Of a DNA stretch of 64,000 bases, positions 42,481-50,267 are shown piece after piece (the stretch's first letter is position 1; every line of letters begins with the position of its first letter). The stretch lies in NCBI GenBank assembly GCA_021732665.1, contig JAKFUL010000012.1, positions 43,296 through 107,295 of the forward strand, given 5' to 3'. The notes beneath the pieces were generated by a model that saw nothing but the letters and a program-made list of their open reading frames with translations, was not told the origin of the DNA and did not search any database. Source of the DNA: Acetobacteraceae bacterium (lineage in GTDB: Bacteria > Pseudomonadota > Alphaproteobacteria > Acetobacterales > Acetobacteraceae). The translations under genes were made by a program, and so were the position numbers.

Positions 42481-43075
42481 GCGCTGGGGCAAGCGGGGCT
42501 TCGACCTGGCGGGGGCGGCGCTGCTGCTGCTGGCGGCGGCGCCCTTGCTGGCGCTGGCGGCACTCGGCGTGCTGTTGGCGCTGGGCCGGCCGGTGCTGTT
42601 CAGGCAGGAGCGGGCGGGGTGTGACGGAAAACCATTCCAGGTGTTGAAGCTGCGCAGCATGGCGCCGGGGCCGGGCGATGACGCGGCCCGGCTGGGCCGC
42701 TTCGGCCGGGCGCTGCGGGCCTGCGCGCTGGATGAGCTGCCGCAGCTGTGGAACGTGCTGCGCGGCGAGATGAGCCTGGTCGGGCCGCGCCCGCTGCCCA
42801 TGGCCTATCTGCCGCTCTATTCCCGGCGTGAGCGGGCGCGGCTGAAGGTCCGGCCCGGGCTGTGCGGCCTGGCCCAGGCAGCGGGGCGCAACGCCGTGCC
42901 CTGGCCTTTGCGGTTGCGATTGGATGCCGCCTATCCGCGCCGCGTTTCCCTGGCGCTGGACGTTCGGATCATGCTGGCCTGCGGGCTGCTGCTGGTCTCG
43001 GGCCGGGGAGTGACGGCGCCGGGGCATGCTTCCATGCCGGCATTTTCCGGTGCGCGCAGCGGGCCGATGCGGTAG
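42473..43075 (+). CDS. Undecaprenyl-phosphate sugar phosphotransferase (short type)
   Basis: 200 residues starting at a GTG that overlaps the polymerase stop by 8 bp. It is a bacterial sugar transferase that starts a polysaccharide repeat on undecaprenyl phosphate. KRGFDLAGAALLLL at the N-terminus is the single re-entrant helix. FRQERAGCDGKPF and LKLRSM follow near residue 43-62. The signature DELPQLWNVLRGEMSLVGPRP lies at about 89-109. The large N-terminal membrane domain of WbaP/WcaJ is missing, as in PglC-type enzymes. Downstream glycosyltransferases are absent. Confidence 0.93.
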   Translation: MYRRWGKRGFDLAGAALLLLAAAPLLALAALGVLLALGRPVLFRQERAGCDGKPFQVLKLRSMAPGPGDDAARLGRFGRALRACALDELPQLWNVLRGEMSLVGPRPLPMAYLPLYSRRERARLKVRPGLCGLAQAAGRNAVPWPLRLRLDAAYPRRVSLALDVRIMLACGLLLVSGRGVTAPGHASMPAFSGARSGPMR

Positions 43076-43084
43076 GATATCCCC

Positions 43085-43576
43085 ATGCCCGACGATCTCT
43101 ATCAACGCGACATCCTGGCCTGGTCCGAGCAGCAATCCGCCCGCCTGCGCCGCGTGGCGGCTGGCGAGCGCGTGAACGACGTGGACTGGGAGAATGTGAT
43201 CGAGGAAATCGAGAGCTTGGGCGCCAGCGAATTGCGGGCCGTGCAGTCCATGCTGCGCCTGGCCATGCTGCACGCTTTGAAGGTGCTGGCCTGGCCAGGC
43301 CATTCCGCCCGCAACCACTGGATGCAGGAGATCACCAACTTCCTGGCCCAGGCAAAGGATGGCTTCCAGCCCGGCATGGCGCAGCGGCTGGAGGCGCCGA
43401 AGTTCTACGCCCGCGCATTGAACGACCTGCGCAAGATGCGGATGGATGGAGCCCCCCCCGGCACGGTGCCCGACACCTGCGCAATCACGCCCGAAGACCT
43501 GCTGGACGATGATTTCACCGCCGATGGCCTGATCGCCCGGATCAGCCGGCCAGAAGCGCCGCCAGCGCCGGGCTGA
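43085..43576 (+). CDS. DUF29 domain-containing protein
   Basis: 163 residues. LYQRDILAWSEQQSARLRR, then VDWENVIEEIESLGASELRAVQSMLRLAMLHALK and SARNHWMQEITNFL are diagnostic of DUF29. This all-helical family has no known function and is abundant in cyanobacteria and alphaproteobacteria. It starts 9 bp after the sugar transferase but need not share its function. The last 35 bp overlap the convergent racemase gene. Confidence 0.9.
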   Translation: MPDDLYQRDILAWSEQQSARLRRVAAGERVNDVDWENVIEEIESLGASELRAVQSMLRLAMLHALKVLAWPGHSARNHWMQEITNFLAQAKDGFQPGMAQRLEAPKFYARALNDLRKMRMDGAPPGTVPDTCAITPEDLLDDDFTADGLIARISRPEAPPAPG

Positions 43577-44258
43577 GGCCGGTGCTGGGCGCGTGCCCCG
43601 GCACGGGTGCCGCCACCGCCTCGGCCACCGCCAGCAGCGAGCAATCCAGGCTGTCCAGCACCGCGATGCCGCTGGCCTTCGCCACCGCCGGCGCCAGCCC
43701 GGCCAAGCCCGCACCGCCCAGCACCACGGCGCCCGCACCCTCCGCCGCCGCGTCACGCGCCGCCTGGGCCAGCAGCGCGATGGCGCCTTCGGGGTCGGCC
43801 GCGATCATTCCGCCATCGGGCGCCACGGCCCGCACCAGGACCTGTTCGCGCGAATAGCCGCGAACCAGACAAAACTCTTCCAGCATCGGCACCCAGGCGG
43901 CGCCGCCGGTGATAAAGGCGACTCGCGTCGCGCTGCGGAAGCCGATGGTCAGCGAGGCCTCGGCCATGCCCATCACCGGCACCGCCGAGAGCTCTTTCGC
44001 CGCCTCCAGCCCCGGGTCGCCGAAGCAGGCGATGATGATGCCGTCATGGCCCGGCCCATGCTCGGCCAGCGCGTCCAGCACGGCGTGCTGCGCGATGGCG
44101 CTGGCGGCGCGGCTGGCGATGTAATGCGCGCCGAAGCGCGCGGTCACCCCCGTCACCTCGCCGGAAAGCCCCAGGCGGGGCAGGCTGGCGCGGGCATGCG
44201 CCACGGCGCGGTCGGTGATGGCGGCATTGGTGTTGCCGTTGATGAGAAGCAGCTTCAT
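43542..44258 (-). CDS. Asp/Glu/hydantoin racemase family protein
   Basis: 238 residues from the ATG at 44258, with GGAG 9 nt upstream. It starts KLLLINGNTNAAITDRAV, as hydantoin racemases do. The first catalytic cysteine is in IIIACFGDPGLEAAKEL near residue 78. Where the second catalytic cysteine is expected the sequence reads VVLGGAGLAGLAPAV, so glycine replaces it. It may therefore be a non-racemising member such as a decarboxylase or isomerase, or the activity may be lost. It overlaps DUF29 at its 3' end and diverges from the ABC transporter operon. Confidence 0.85.
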   Translation of the reverse strand: MKLLLINGNTNAAITDRAVAHARASLPRLGLSGEVTGVTARFGAHYIASRAASAIAQHAVLDALAEHGPGHDGIIIACFGDPGLEAAKELSAVPVMGMAEASLTIGFRSATRVAFITGGAAWVPMLEEFCLVRGYSREQVLVRAVAPDGGMIAADPEGAIALLAQAARDAAAEGAGAVVLGGAGLAGLAPAVAKASGIAVLDSLDCSLLAVAEAVAAPVPGHAPSTGLSPALAALLAG

Positions 44259-44392
44259 GGGCGTGCACTCCATGCCCGAGTGCTGGGCAAAGGCAAGCCC
44301 ATCCCTGCCGAAGGGCAGCGCATTCAGGTTGCCGGCCGACAAGGGGCAGGGCATGTATCCTGCGCCAGTCATAAGAAATCCAAGGAAATCGC

Positions 44393-46006
44393 ATGCTTCG
44401 ACGCCTGCTCATGGCCGCTTGCGCGGCCGCCCTGCCAGCCATCAGCGCCGCCCCCGCGGCCGCGCAAGGCACGCTGCGCATCGGCATGACCGCGGCCGAC
44501 ATTCCCCTGACCCATGGCCAGCCCGACCAGGGCTTCGAGGGCAACCGGTTTACCGGTATCCCTCTCTATGACGGGCTGACGGCCTGGGATCTTTCCGCGG
44601 CCGACCGGCCATCGGTGGTGATCCCCGCCCTGGCCACCGCATGGGCGGTCGATGCTAATGACCGCACCCGCTGGACCTTTTCGCTCCGCCGCGACGTGCG
44701 GTTCCATGATGGCAGCCCTTTCAATGCCGAGGCCGTGGTCTGGAACGTGCGAAAAGTGCTGGACCGTGAGGCGCCGCATTTCGATCCCCGCCAGGTCGGC
44801 CTGACCGCGTCCCGCATGCCCACGCTGCGCCGGGCCGAGGTGATCGACGAATTCACCGTCGCACTCATCACCGCCGAACCCGACAGCCTGCTGCCGATCA
44901 ACCTGACCAACCTGTTCATGGCCAGCCCGACGCATTGGGCCGCCAAGCGCGCCGCCGCCGCCAGTGCGGAAGCCGCCTGGAACGCCTTCGCCGCCGACCC
45001 CTCGGGCACCGGCCCCTTCCGCGTCACCCGCTTCGTGCCGCGTGAGCGCTTGGAAATGGCGCGAAACGACAATTACTGGGGCACCCGCGCGCGGCTCGAC
45101 CGGGTGATCCTGCTGCCCATCCCCGAGGCCACCGCCCGCACCGCCGCCCTGCTGTCGAACGCGGTGGACTGGATCGAGGCCCCAGCGCCGGACAGCGTGC
45201 CGCAGATGCGCGCCCGCAACATGGTCATCACCCAGAATTTGCAGCCGCATGTCTGGCCCTGGCAGCCCTGCTTCGCCGCCGGCAGCCCGATGACCGATGT
45301 GCGCATCCGCCGCGCTCTCAACTTGGCCATCGACCGCGAGGGCCTGCGCACGCTGCTCAGCGGCTTCATGGTGCCGGCGCAGGGCACTGTCGCACCGGGC
45401 CATCCTTGGTGGGGCAACCCCAGCTTCGCCATCCGCACCGACCGCGCCGAGGCCCGTCGCCTGCTGGCCGAAGCGGGTTATGGCCCGAACCGACCGCTGA
45501 CCCTGAAAGTGCAGATCAGCGCCTCCGGCTCCGGCCAGATGCAGCCTTTGGCGATGAACGAGTTCCTGCAGCAGGATCTTCGCCAGGTCGGCATCAACAT
45601 CGAGTTCGATGTGGTGGAGTGGAACACCCTCTTCGCCAATTGGCGCAATGGCTGCGCCCATGCCTCGGCGCGCGGCGCGCATATGACAAATGTCTCCTTC
45701 GCCGCCATGGACCCGTTCTTCGCCATGGTCCGCTTCTGGGACAGCAAGATGGCCGCCCCCGTCTCCAACAACTGGGGCGGCTTCAACGACCCGCGCTTCG
45801 ACGCGATGGTGGCCGAGGCGCGCAATGCGTTCGAACCGGCCGCGCGTGACGCAGCCCTGGCCCGCCTGCACGCCGCGGGCGTGGACGAGGCGCTGTTCAT
45901 CTGGATCGCGCACGACGTGGCGCCGCGGGCGATGAACCCGCGGGTGCGCGGCTATGTCCAGCCGCAGAGCTGGTTCGTCGACCTGCGACTGCCGTTCATT
46001 CAGTAA
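44393..46006 (+). CDS. Peptide/opine-type ABC transporter substrate-binding protein
   Basis: 537-residue family 5 periplasmic binding protein. The signal peptide is residues 1-25 (RRLLMAACAAALPAISAAPAAAQ). TWAVDANDRTRWTFSLRRDVRFHDGSPFNAEAVVWN is the family hallmark, in its usual place near 85-115. FRVTRFVPRERLEMARNDNYWG and ALNLAIDREGL are also typical. It would deliver a peptide, sugar acid or similar solute to the two permeases that follow 9 bp downstream. ATPase genes are not present. Confidence 0.93.
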   Translation: MLRRLLMAACAAALPAISAAPAAAQGTLRIGMTAADIPLTHGQPDQGFEGNRFTGIPLYDGLTAWDLSAADRPSVVIPALATAWAVDANDRTRWTFSLRRDVRFHDGSPFNAEAVVWNVRKVLDREAPHFDPRQVGLTASRMPTLRRAEVIDEFTVALITAEPDSLLPINLTNLFMASPTHWAAKRAAAASAEAAWNAFAADPSGTGPFRVTRFVPRERLEMARNDNYWGTRARLDRVILLPIPEATARTAALLSNAVDWIEAPAPDSVPQMRARNMVITQNLQPHVWPWQPCFAAGSPMTDVRIRRALNLAIDREGLRTLLSGFMVPAQGTVAPGHPWWGNPSFAIRTDRAEARRLLAEAGYGPNRPLTLKVQISASGSGQMQPLAMNEFLQQDLRQVGINIEFDVVEWNTLFANWRNGCAHASARGAHMTNVSFAAMDPFFAMVRFWDSKMAAPVSNNWGGFNDPRFDAMVAEARNAFEPAARDAALARLHAAGVDEALFIWIAHDVAPRAMNPRVRGYVQPQSWFVDLRLPFIQ

Positions 46007-46015
46007 GGATAGCGC

Positions 46016-46969
46016 ATGTTCTTCTACCTCATCCGGCGGCTGATCTATGCGATCCCCATCGCGCTCGCGGTGGGCTTCGTGTGCTTCATGCTGGTGCAGA
46101 TCGCCCCTGGCGACCCGATCAACGCGATCGTGCCGCCGGATGCGCCGCAGGATGTGGTGGACCAGGTGCGGCGCGACTATGGGCTGGACAAGCCGCTGCC
46201 GGTGCAGTTCGGCATCTGGCTGCTGAAGGTGGTGCAGGGCGATCTCGGCCGCTCGCTCGCCACCGGCCGGCCGGTCTGGAGCGACCTGCAATCGGCCATC
46301 GGCAATACGCTGACGCTGGCCGCCACCGCCTCGCTGCTGGGCTTTATTCTCGGCTGCGTGCTGGGCGGGCTGGCGGGCACGTTTCGCGGCTCGATCCTCG
46401 ACCGCGCGGCGGTGACCATCGCGGTGGCCGGCGTCTCGGTGCCGCATTACTGGCTGGGCATGGTATTGGTGGTGATATTCTCGGTGCAATACAACTGGTT
46501 GCCGGCGATGGGGGCGGGGCCGGGTGGTAGCGCCGATTGGGCCTGGGATTGGGAGCATATGCAGCACCTCGTGCTGCCCTCGATCACGCTGGCGGTCATT
46601 CCCATGGGTATCGTCACCCGTACGGTGCGCGGCATTGTCGCCGAAATCATGAACCAGGAATTCGTCGTCGCCCTGCGCGGCAAGGGCCTCACGGGCTGGG
46701 GCGTCTTCCTGCATGTCGTGAAAAACGCGGCGCCCAACGTGCTCGCGGTGCTCGGGCTGCAGCTGGGTTACCTGATGGGCGGGTCGATCCTGGTCGAGAC
46801 CGTGTTCTCCTGGCCCGGCACCGGGCTGCTGCTGAACAGCGCCATCTTCCAGCGTGACCTGCCGGTGTTGCAGGGCACCATCCTGGTGCTGAGCCTGTTC
46901 TTCGTGGCGCTGAACCTGCTGGTGGACATCGTCCAAACCGCCCTCGACCCTCGGATCAAACGCGCATGA
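46016..46969 (+). CDS. ABC transporter permease, DppB type
   Basis: 317-residue inner-membrane permease. FFYLIRRLIYAIPIALAVGFVCFMLVQIAPGDP is the classic DppB N-terminus. The EAA loop is near residue 220 (NQEFVVALRGKGLTGWGVFLHVVKNAAPNV). Six membrane segments are visible. Its end overlaps the second permease by ATGA. Confidence 0.95.
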   Translation: MFFYLIRRLIYAIPIALAVGFVCFMLVQIAPGDPINAIVPPDAPQDVVDQVRRDYGLDKPLPVQFGIWLLKVVQGDLGRSLATGRPVWSDLQSAIGNTLTLAATASLLGFILGCVLGGLAGTFRGSILDRAAVTIAVAGVSVPHYWLGMVLVVIFSVQYNWLPAMGAGPGGSADWAWDWEHMQHLVLPSITLAVIPMGIVTRTVRGIVAEIMNQEFVVALRGKGLTGWGVFLHVVKNAAPNVLAVLGLQLGYLMGGSILVETVFSWPGTGLLLNSAIFQRDLPVLQGTILVLSLFFVALNLLVDIVQTALDPRIKRA

Positions 46970-47868
46970 GCACGACAACCGCCGCCGAGGCCGAACTCGC
47001 GGTACAGGCCCGCCAAGCCGCGCAAACTTCCGATGGCTACTGGAAGGGCGTGTTCAAGCGCGTTCGGCGCGACAAGGTAACGATGTTCTGCGCCTTCATC
47101 CTGTTCTGCATGCTGCTGGCCATCATCTTCGCCCCCGTGATCGCGCCGCATGACCCTTTCCAGGGCAGCATGATCCGCCGCCTCCGCCCGATCGGCACCC
47201 CCAACCATCTGTTGGGCACCGATGAGCTGGGGCGCGATATCCTGACGCGGTTGCTCTACGGCGGGCGGCTTTCCTGGTTCATGGGCATCGTGCCGGTGGC
47301 GATGGCCTTCGTCATCGGCACCTTCCTGGGCGTGCTGGCGGGCTTTGCCGGCGGCAAGGTCAACATGCTGATCATGCGCGTCACAGACGTGTTCTACGCA
47401 TTCCCCTCGGTGCTGCTGGCCGTGGCCATCTCGGGCGCGCTGGGGGCTGGCATCCTCAACGCCATCCTGGCGCTGACTCTGGTCTTCGTGCCACCCATTA
47501 TCCGTGTGGCCGAGAGCGTGACGCAGGGCGTGCGCAACCTCGATTTCGTGGACGCCGCACGCGCCTCCGGCGCTGGTGCATTTACGGTGGTGCGGGTGCA
47601 TGTGCTGGGCAATGTGCTGGGGCCGATCTTCATCTACGCCACCTCGCTGATCTCGGTCTGCATGATCCTGGCTTCCGGCCTGTCCTTCCTCGGCCTGGGC
47701 ACCCGCCCGCCCGAGGCCGAATGGGGACTGATGCTGAACACGTTGCGCACGGCCATCTATGTGCAGCCCTGGGTGGCGGTGCTGCCGGGTGCGTGCATTT
47801 TCGTCACCTCCATCTGCTTCAACCTGGTCAGCGACGGGCTGCGGCAGGCGATGGACGTAAAGGGGTAG
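46966..47868 (+). CDS. ABC transporter permease, DppC type
   Basis: 300-residue inner-membrane permease. IAPHDPFQGSMIRRLRPIGTPNHLLGTDELGRDILTRLLYGGR is the DppC signature following the first helix. The EAA-like loop is NLDFVDAARASGAGAFTVVRVHVLGNV near residue 190. WGLMLNTLRTAIYVQPWVAVLPG ends the protein as usual. It is the last gene of the operon; a hairpin and a convergent gene follow, so the dppD/dppF ATPases must be elsewhere. Confidence 0.95.
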   Translation: MSTTTAAEAELAVQARQAAQTSDGYWKGVFKRVRRDKVTMFCAFILFCMLLAIIFAPVIAPHDPFQGSMIRRLRPIGTPNHLLGTDELGRDILTRLLYGGRLSWFMGIVPVAMAFVIGTFLGVLAGFAGGKVNMLIMRVTDVFYAFPSVLLAVAISGALGAGILNAILALTLVFVPPIIRVAESVTQGVRNLDFVDAARASGAGAFTVVRVHVLGNVLGPIFIYATSLISVCMILASGLSFLGLGTRPPEAEWGLMLNTLRTAIYVQPWVAVLPGACIFVTSICFNLVSDGLRQAMDVKG

Positions 47869-47872
47869 CCCA

Positions 47873-47890
47873 GGCCCCCGGGCGGGGGCC
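47873..47890. terminator. Hairpin between convergent genes
   Basis: GGCCCCC (47873-47879) pairs with GGGGGCC (47884-47890) around a 4-nt loop, 4 bp past the permease stop and 18 bp from the stop of the opposing EAL-like gene. It lacks a T-run but is well placed to stop transcription from both sides. Confidence 0.55.
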
Positions 47891-47908
47891 GCGGCCTCGC
47901 GCAACCGT

Positions 47909-49114
47909 TCAGCCGCCGCTCAGCCGCTGCTCGATCATCCGGCCCTGGAAGCGGGTGATGCCCCGCTCCCACCCCCAGCCGACCATGATCGGCTCATCCG
48001 CGCCGGACAAAACCACGCGCTCGCGCTCGGCCGGCAGGCTGGCCTCCAGCGCGGCCCGGCCAGGCCCGTCCAGCTCCAGAAGTGCGGGCGTGAAGTGCAG
48101 CTTCAGCACATCCAGGCCAAAGAGGTCGGGCGGCAGCAGCGGCAGCAGCGAGGCGTCCACATCATCCACCGCCGTGCGGTAGCCGCGCAGCCGGGCGAAG
48201 CGGCGGGCGATGTCGAAGGCATCCGGGTCGGCCAGGATATCGGGCAGGCCGAAGCCCAGGGTGAGCTGTAGCCGCATCCCCGCCGGCAGCATGGCGTCGA
48301 GGCGCATGAACTCCTCCTCCGCCACCGAGGCCGGCAGCAAAGGGATGGCGCGGGGCGTGAAGCCGCGCAGCTCCTCAGGCCTCGCCCATTGCGCCAGCGC
48401 CCGCTTGTCCAGCCGCGCCCGCAGGCGCCGCCGCAGCCAGGGCGTGGGGTCGAGCGATTGGTGCGGCAGCAGGGCTGCTTCCAGATCGGCCTCGGCCAGC
48501 CGCAGCTCGCGCCACAGCACCTGCGGGCCGGGGCCGCGGTCGACCAGCGCGCACACCGTCTGCCAGCGGTGATGCACCGAGAGGTCGGCGCGTGCCAGGG
48601 CAGCCTCGGCGGCCAGAATATCGCCGGCGGTGGCTGGCTTGCCGGCGCGGGGATTGGCCGCCGGTGCCTGCATCCAGGCCCGCATCTGGCTGGCGGGCCG
48701 GCCCTCGCCGCCCAGCCCAAGCGCCGCTTCCACCACCGCCAGCAGGGCGGCGGCCTGGGTGGGCAGGCGCAGCTCCTGCGCCATGGCGGCGGTCTCCTCC
48801 TCCTCGCCCAACAGCTTCAGCATGGTGGCGCGTACCAGCTCCAGATGCTCGCCCGGCGGGGGTGAGACGGCGACGAGGTCGCCGGAAGGCAGGTCGAACA
48901 GCCTGGCGCGGGTGGGGCGCAGCAGCGGCAGCAGCGCCTCGCGCAACAGGCGCTGGTGGTGCAGCCGGTTGCGCCCGGCGGGCATGGTGGAGAGCCGCAG
49001 ATGCAGCACCCGCCGCTCTACCCCGGTCGCCGCACTTTCCCGCGCCAGCGTGGCCAGCGCCAGCGCGTCGCGATTTGCGGCCGCCGTTTCACGCGGCGGG
49101 GAGAGCGCGTTCAT
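47909..49114 (-). CDS. Degenerate EAL-like domain protein
   Basis: 401 residues, chosen from the ATG at 49114, which overlaps the upstream stop (ATGA). The N-terminal half is Ala/Leu-rich and unrecognised. The last 140 residues follow the EAL phosphodiesterase pattern: LQLTLGFGLPDILADPDAFDIARRFARLRGYRTAVDDV, then GLDVLKLHFTPAL, then GITRFQGRMIE. None of the residues that bind metal or cyclic-di-GMP (EAL, NxxE, DDFGTG) are kept, so catalysis is very unlikely. It may be a binding or scaffold protein. The domain call is by pattern only. Confidence 0.6.
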   Translation of the reverse strand: MNALSPPRETAAANRDALALATLARESAATGVERRVLHLRLSTMPAGRNRLHHQRLLREALLPLLRPTRARLFDLPSGDLVAVSPPPGEHLELVRATMLKLLGEEEETAAMAQELRLPTQAAALLAVVEAALGLGGEGRPASQMRAWMQAPAANPRAGKPATAGDILAAEAALARADLSVHHRWQTVCALVDRGPGPQVLWRELRLAEADLEAALLPHQSLDPTPWLRRRLRARLDKRALAQWARPEELRGFTPRAIPLLPASVAEEEFMRLDAMLPAGMRLQLTLGFGLPDILADPDAFDIARRFARLRGYRTAVDDVDASLLPLLPPDLFGLDVLKLHFTPALLELDGPGRAALEASLPAERERVVLSGADEPIMVGWGWERGITRFQGRMIEQRLSGG

Positions 49115-50103
49115 GCCTCCATCCTGCTGCACATCGCCACGCCGTGGCCCAGGGCGAAGGCCAGCGCCGCCCGGTCGCCGGTGGGGCAAAAGGCCAGCCG
49201 TTCGGGCCTGGGCCAGGCGGCCTCCGTTGCGGCGGGGCTGAAGCGGGCGAAGAACCATTCCCCCGGCAGCCTCTCGGGCGTTGCCAGCCAGGCGAGGCTG
49301 GCGGTCAGCCCGTTCCAGGCCAGGCCCCAGCCGGCGGCGCCGGCCAGCGCCAGCCAGGCCTGCGCATCGGCCGCCGCCGCCAGGGGCAGCACCAGGGCAT
49401 GGCCCGGCCGGCTGTCGGGCGGCGGCGGCAGCTGTTCAGGTGGCGGCATCCAGGGCATGTCCAGCAGCAATGGCAGCGTGGGTTTGCGCTCCGCCGGCCA
49501 TTGCCCGACATGGGCGCGGGCGAGCAGCCGAGCCCCAAGCAGCCCCTGGGCATGGCCGCGCCAATTCTGTTCCACCGCGCCGTGCAGCAATGCCTCGGGC
49601 TCGACCATCCAGCGCTGGCCCAGCAGGCGGGGTGCCGCGCCCTCCATCCGCCACAAGGTGGTCAGGCCGTGCCCGGCCTCCGGCCCCATGCGCGCCGCAC
49701 GCTCCTCCATCCCGGCCAGCGGCGCGGCGGCGGCCGGCGGGCTTGGCCCGGCCGCCTCGCCCTCCGCCGCCAGCGCGGCTTCGAGCAGCGCCATATCGTT
49801 GGGGAAGGCCAGCGGCGTGGCTGCCCAGCCCATGCCCTCGATCAACGCACGGGCGCGTTGGGTCGCGCCCTGGGTGGCGCCCAGCAACCAGAAGCCACCC
49901 CGGCGCGGGCGCCAGACCAACCCGCCGCTGCTGTTCGCGGCCTCCTCCAGAGCGGCGGCGGCGATGACCGGCACGCCGGGGGCGGGCACCTCCAGCCCCG
50001 CGCATTCCGCAGCCTGGCAACGCCGCACCATCTCGGTCAAACCCGCCGAGAGCGTCGCGGCGGGTGGGGACGGGCTGGGGTGTGACGGCTGCATTTGGCG
50101 CAT
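49111..50103 (-). CDS. Hypothetical protein coupled to the EAL-like gene
   Basis: 330 residues from the ATG at 50103; the frame is open to 50190 and no good ribosome binding site decides the start. No family recognised. It has no signal peptide or membrane segment. Features are TEMVRRCQAAECAGLEVPAPGVPVI near the N-terminus, a strongly aromatic middle (GGLVWRPRRGGFWLLGAT), a Pro-rich stretch PWMPPPEQLPPPP, and an Ala-rich C-terminal half. It overlaps the EAL-like gene by ATGA and diverges from hldE. The pair is probably one functional unit. Confidence 0.6.
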   Translation of the reverse strand: MRQMQPSHPSPSPPAATLSAGLTEMVRRCQAAECAGLEVPAPGVPVIAAAALEEAANSSGGLVWRPRRGGFWLLGATQGATQRARALIEGMGWAATPLAFPNDMALLEAALAAEGEAAGPSPPAAAAPLAGMEERAARMGPEAGHGLTTLWRMEGAAPRLLGQRWMVEPEALLHGAVEQNWRGHAQGLLGARLLARAHVGQWPAERKPTLPLLLDMPWMPPPEQLPPPPDSRPGHALVLPLAAAADAQAWLALAGAAGWGLAWNGLTASLAWLATPERLPGEWFFARFSPAATEAAWPRPERLAFCPTGDRAALAFALGHGVAMCSRMEA

Positions 50104-50267
50104 GGAGGGTCCGGATCCGACGGGTGAAATTGCGCGTCGAATGGTTAACCGAGCCTTCGCATTGCCGTGCGAAGAACGTGGCCGCGACACACCGCTCTGG
50201 CCTTCTTCGCTTTGTCATGTTCTGATGCGGACATGGCGGTGACAGGGCCGCGAAGAAGAAAGACCTG

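Noticed and set aside
44369..46978. 869-codon open frame on the minus strand
   Set aside because: It lies exactly opposite the ABC receptor and permease genes. It has no recognisable motifs and is His/Gln/Arg-rich, typical of an antisense shadow in GC-rich DNA.
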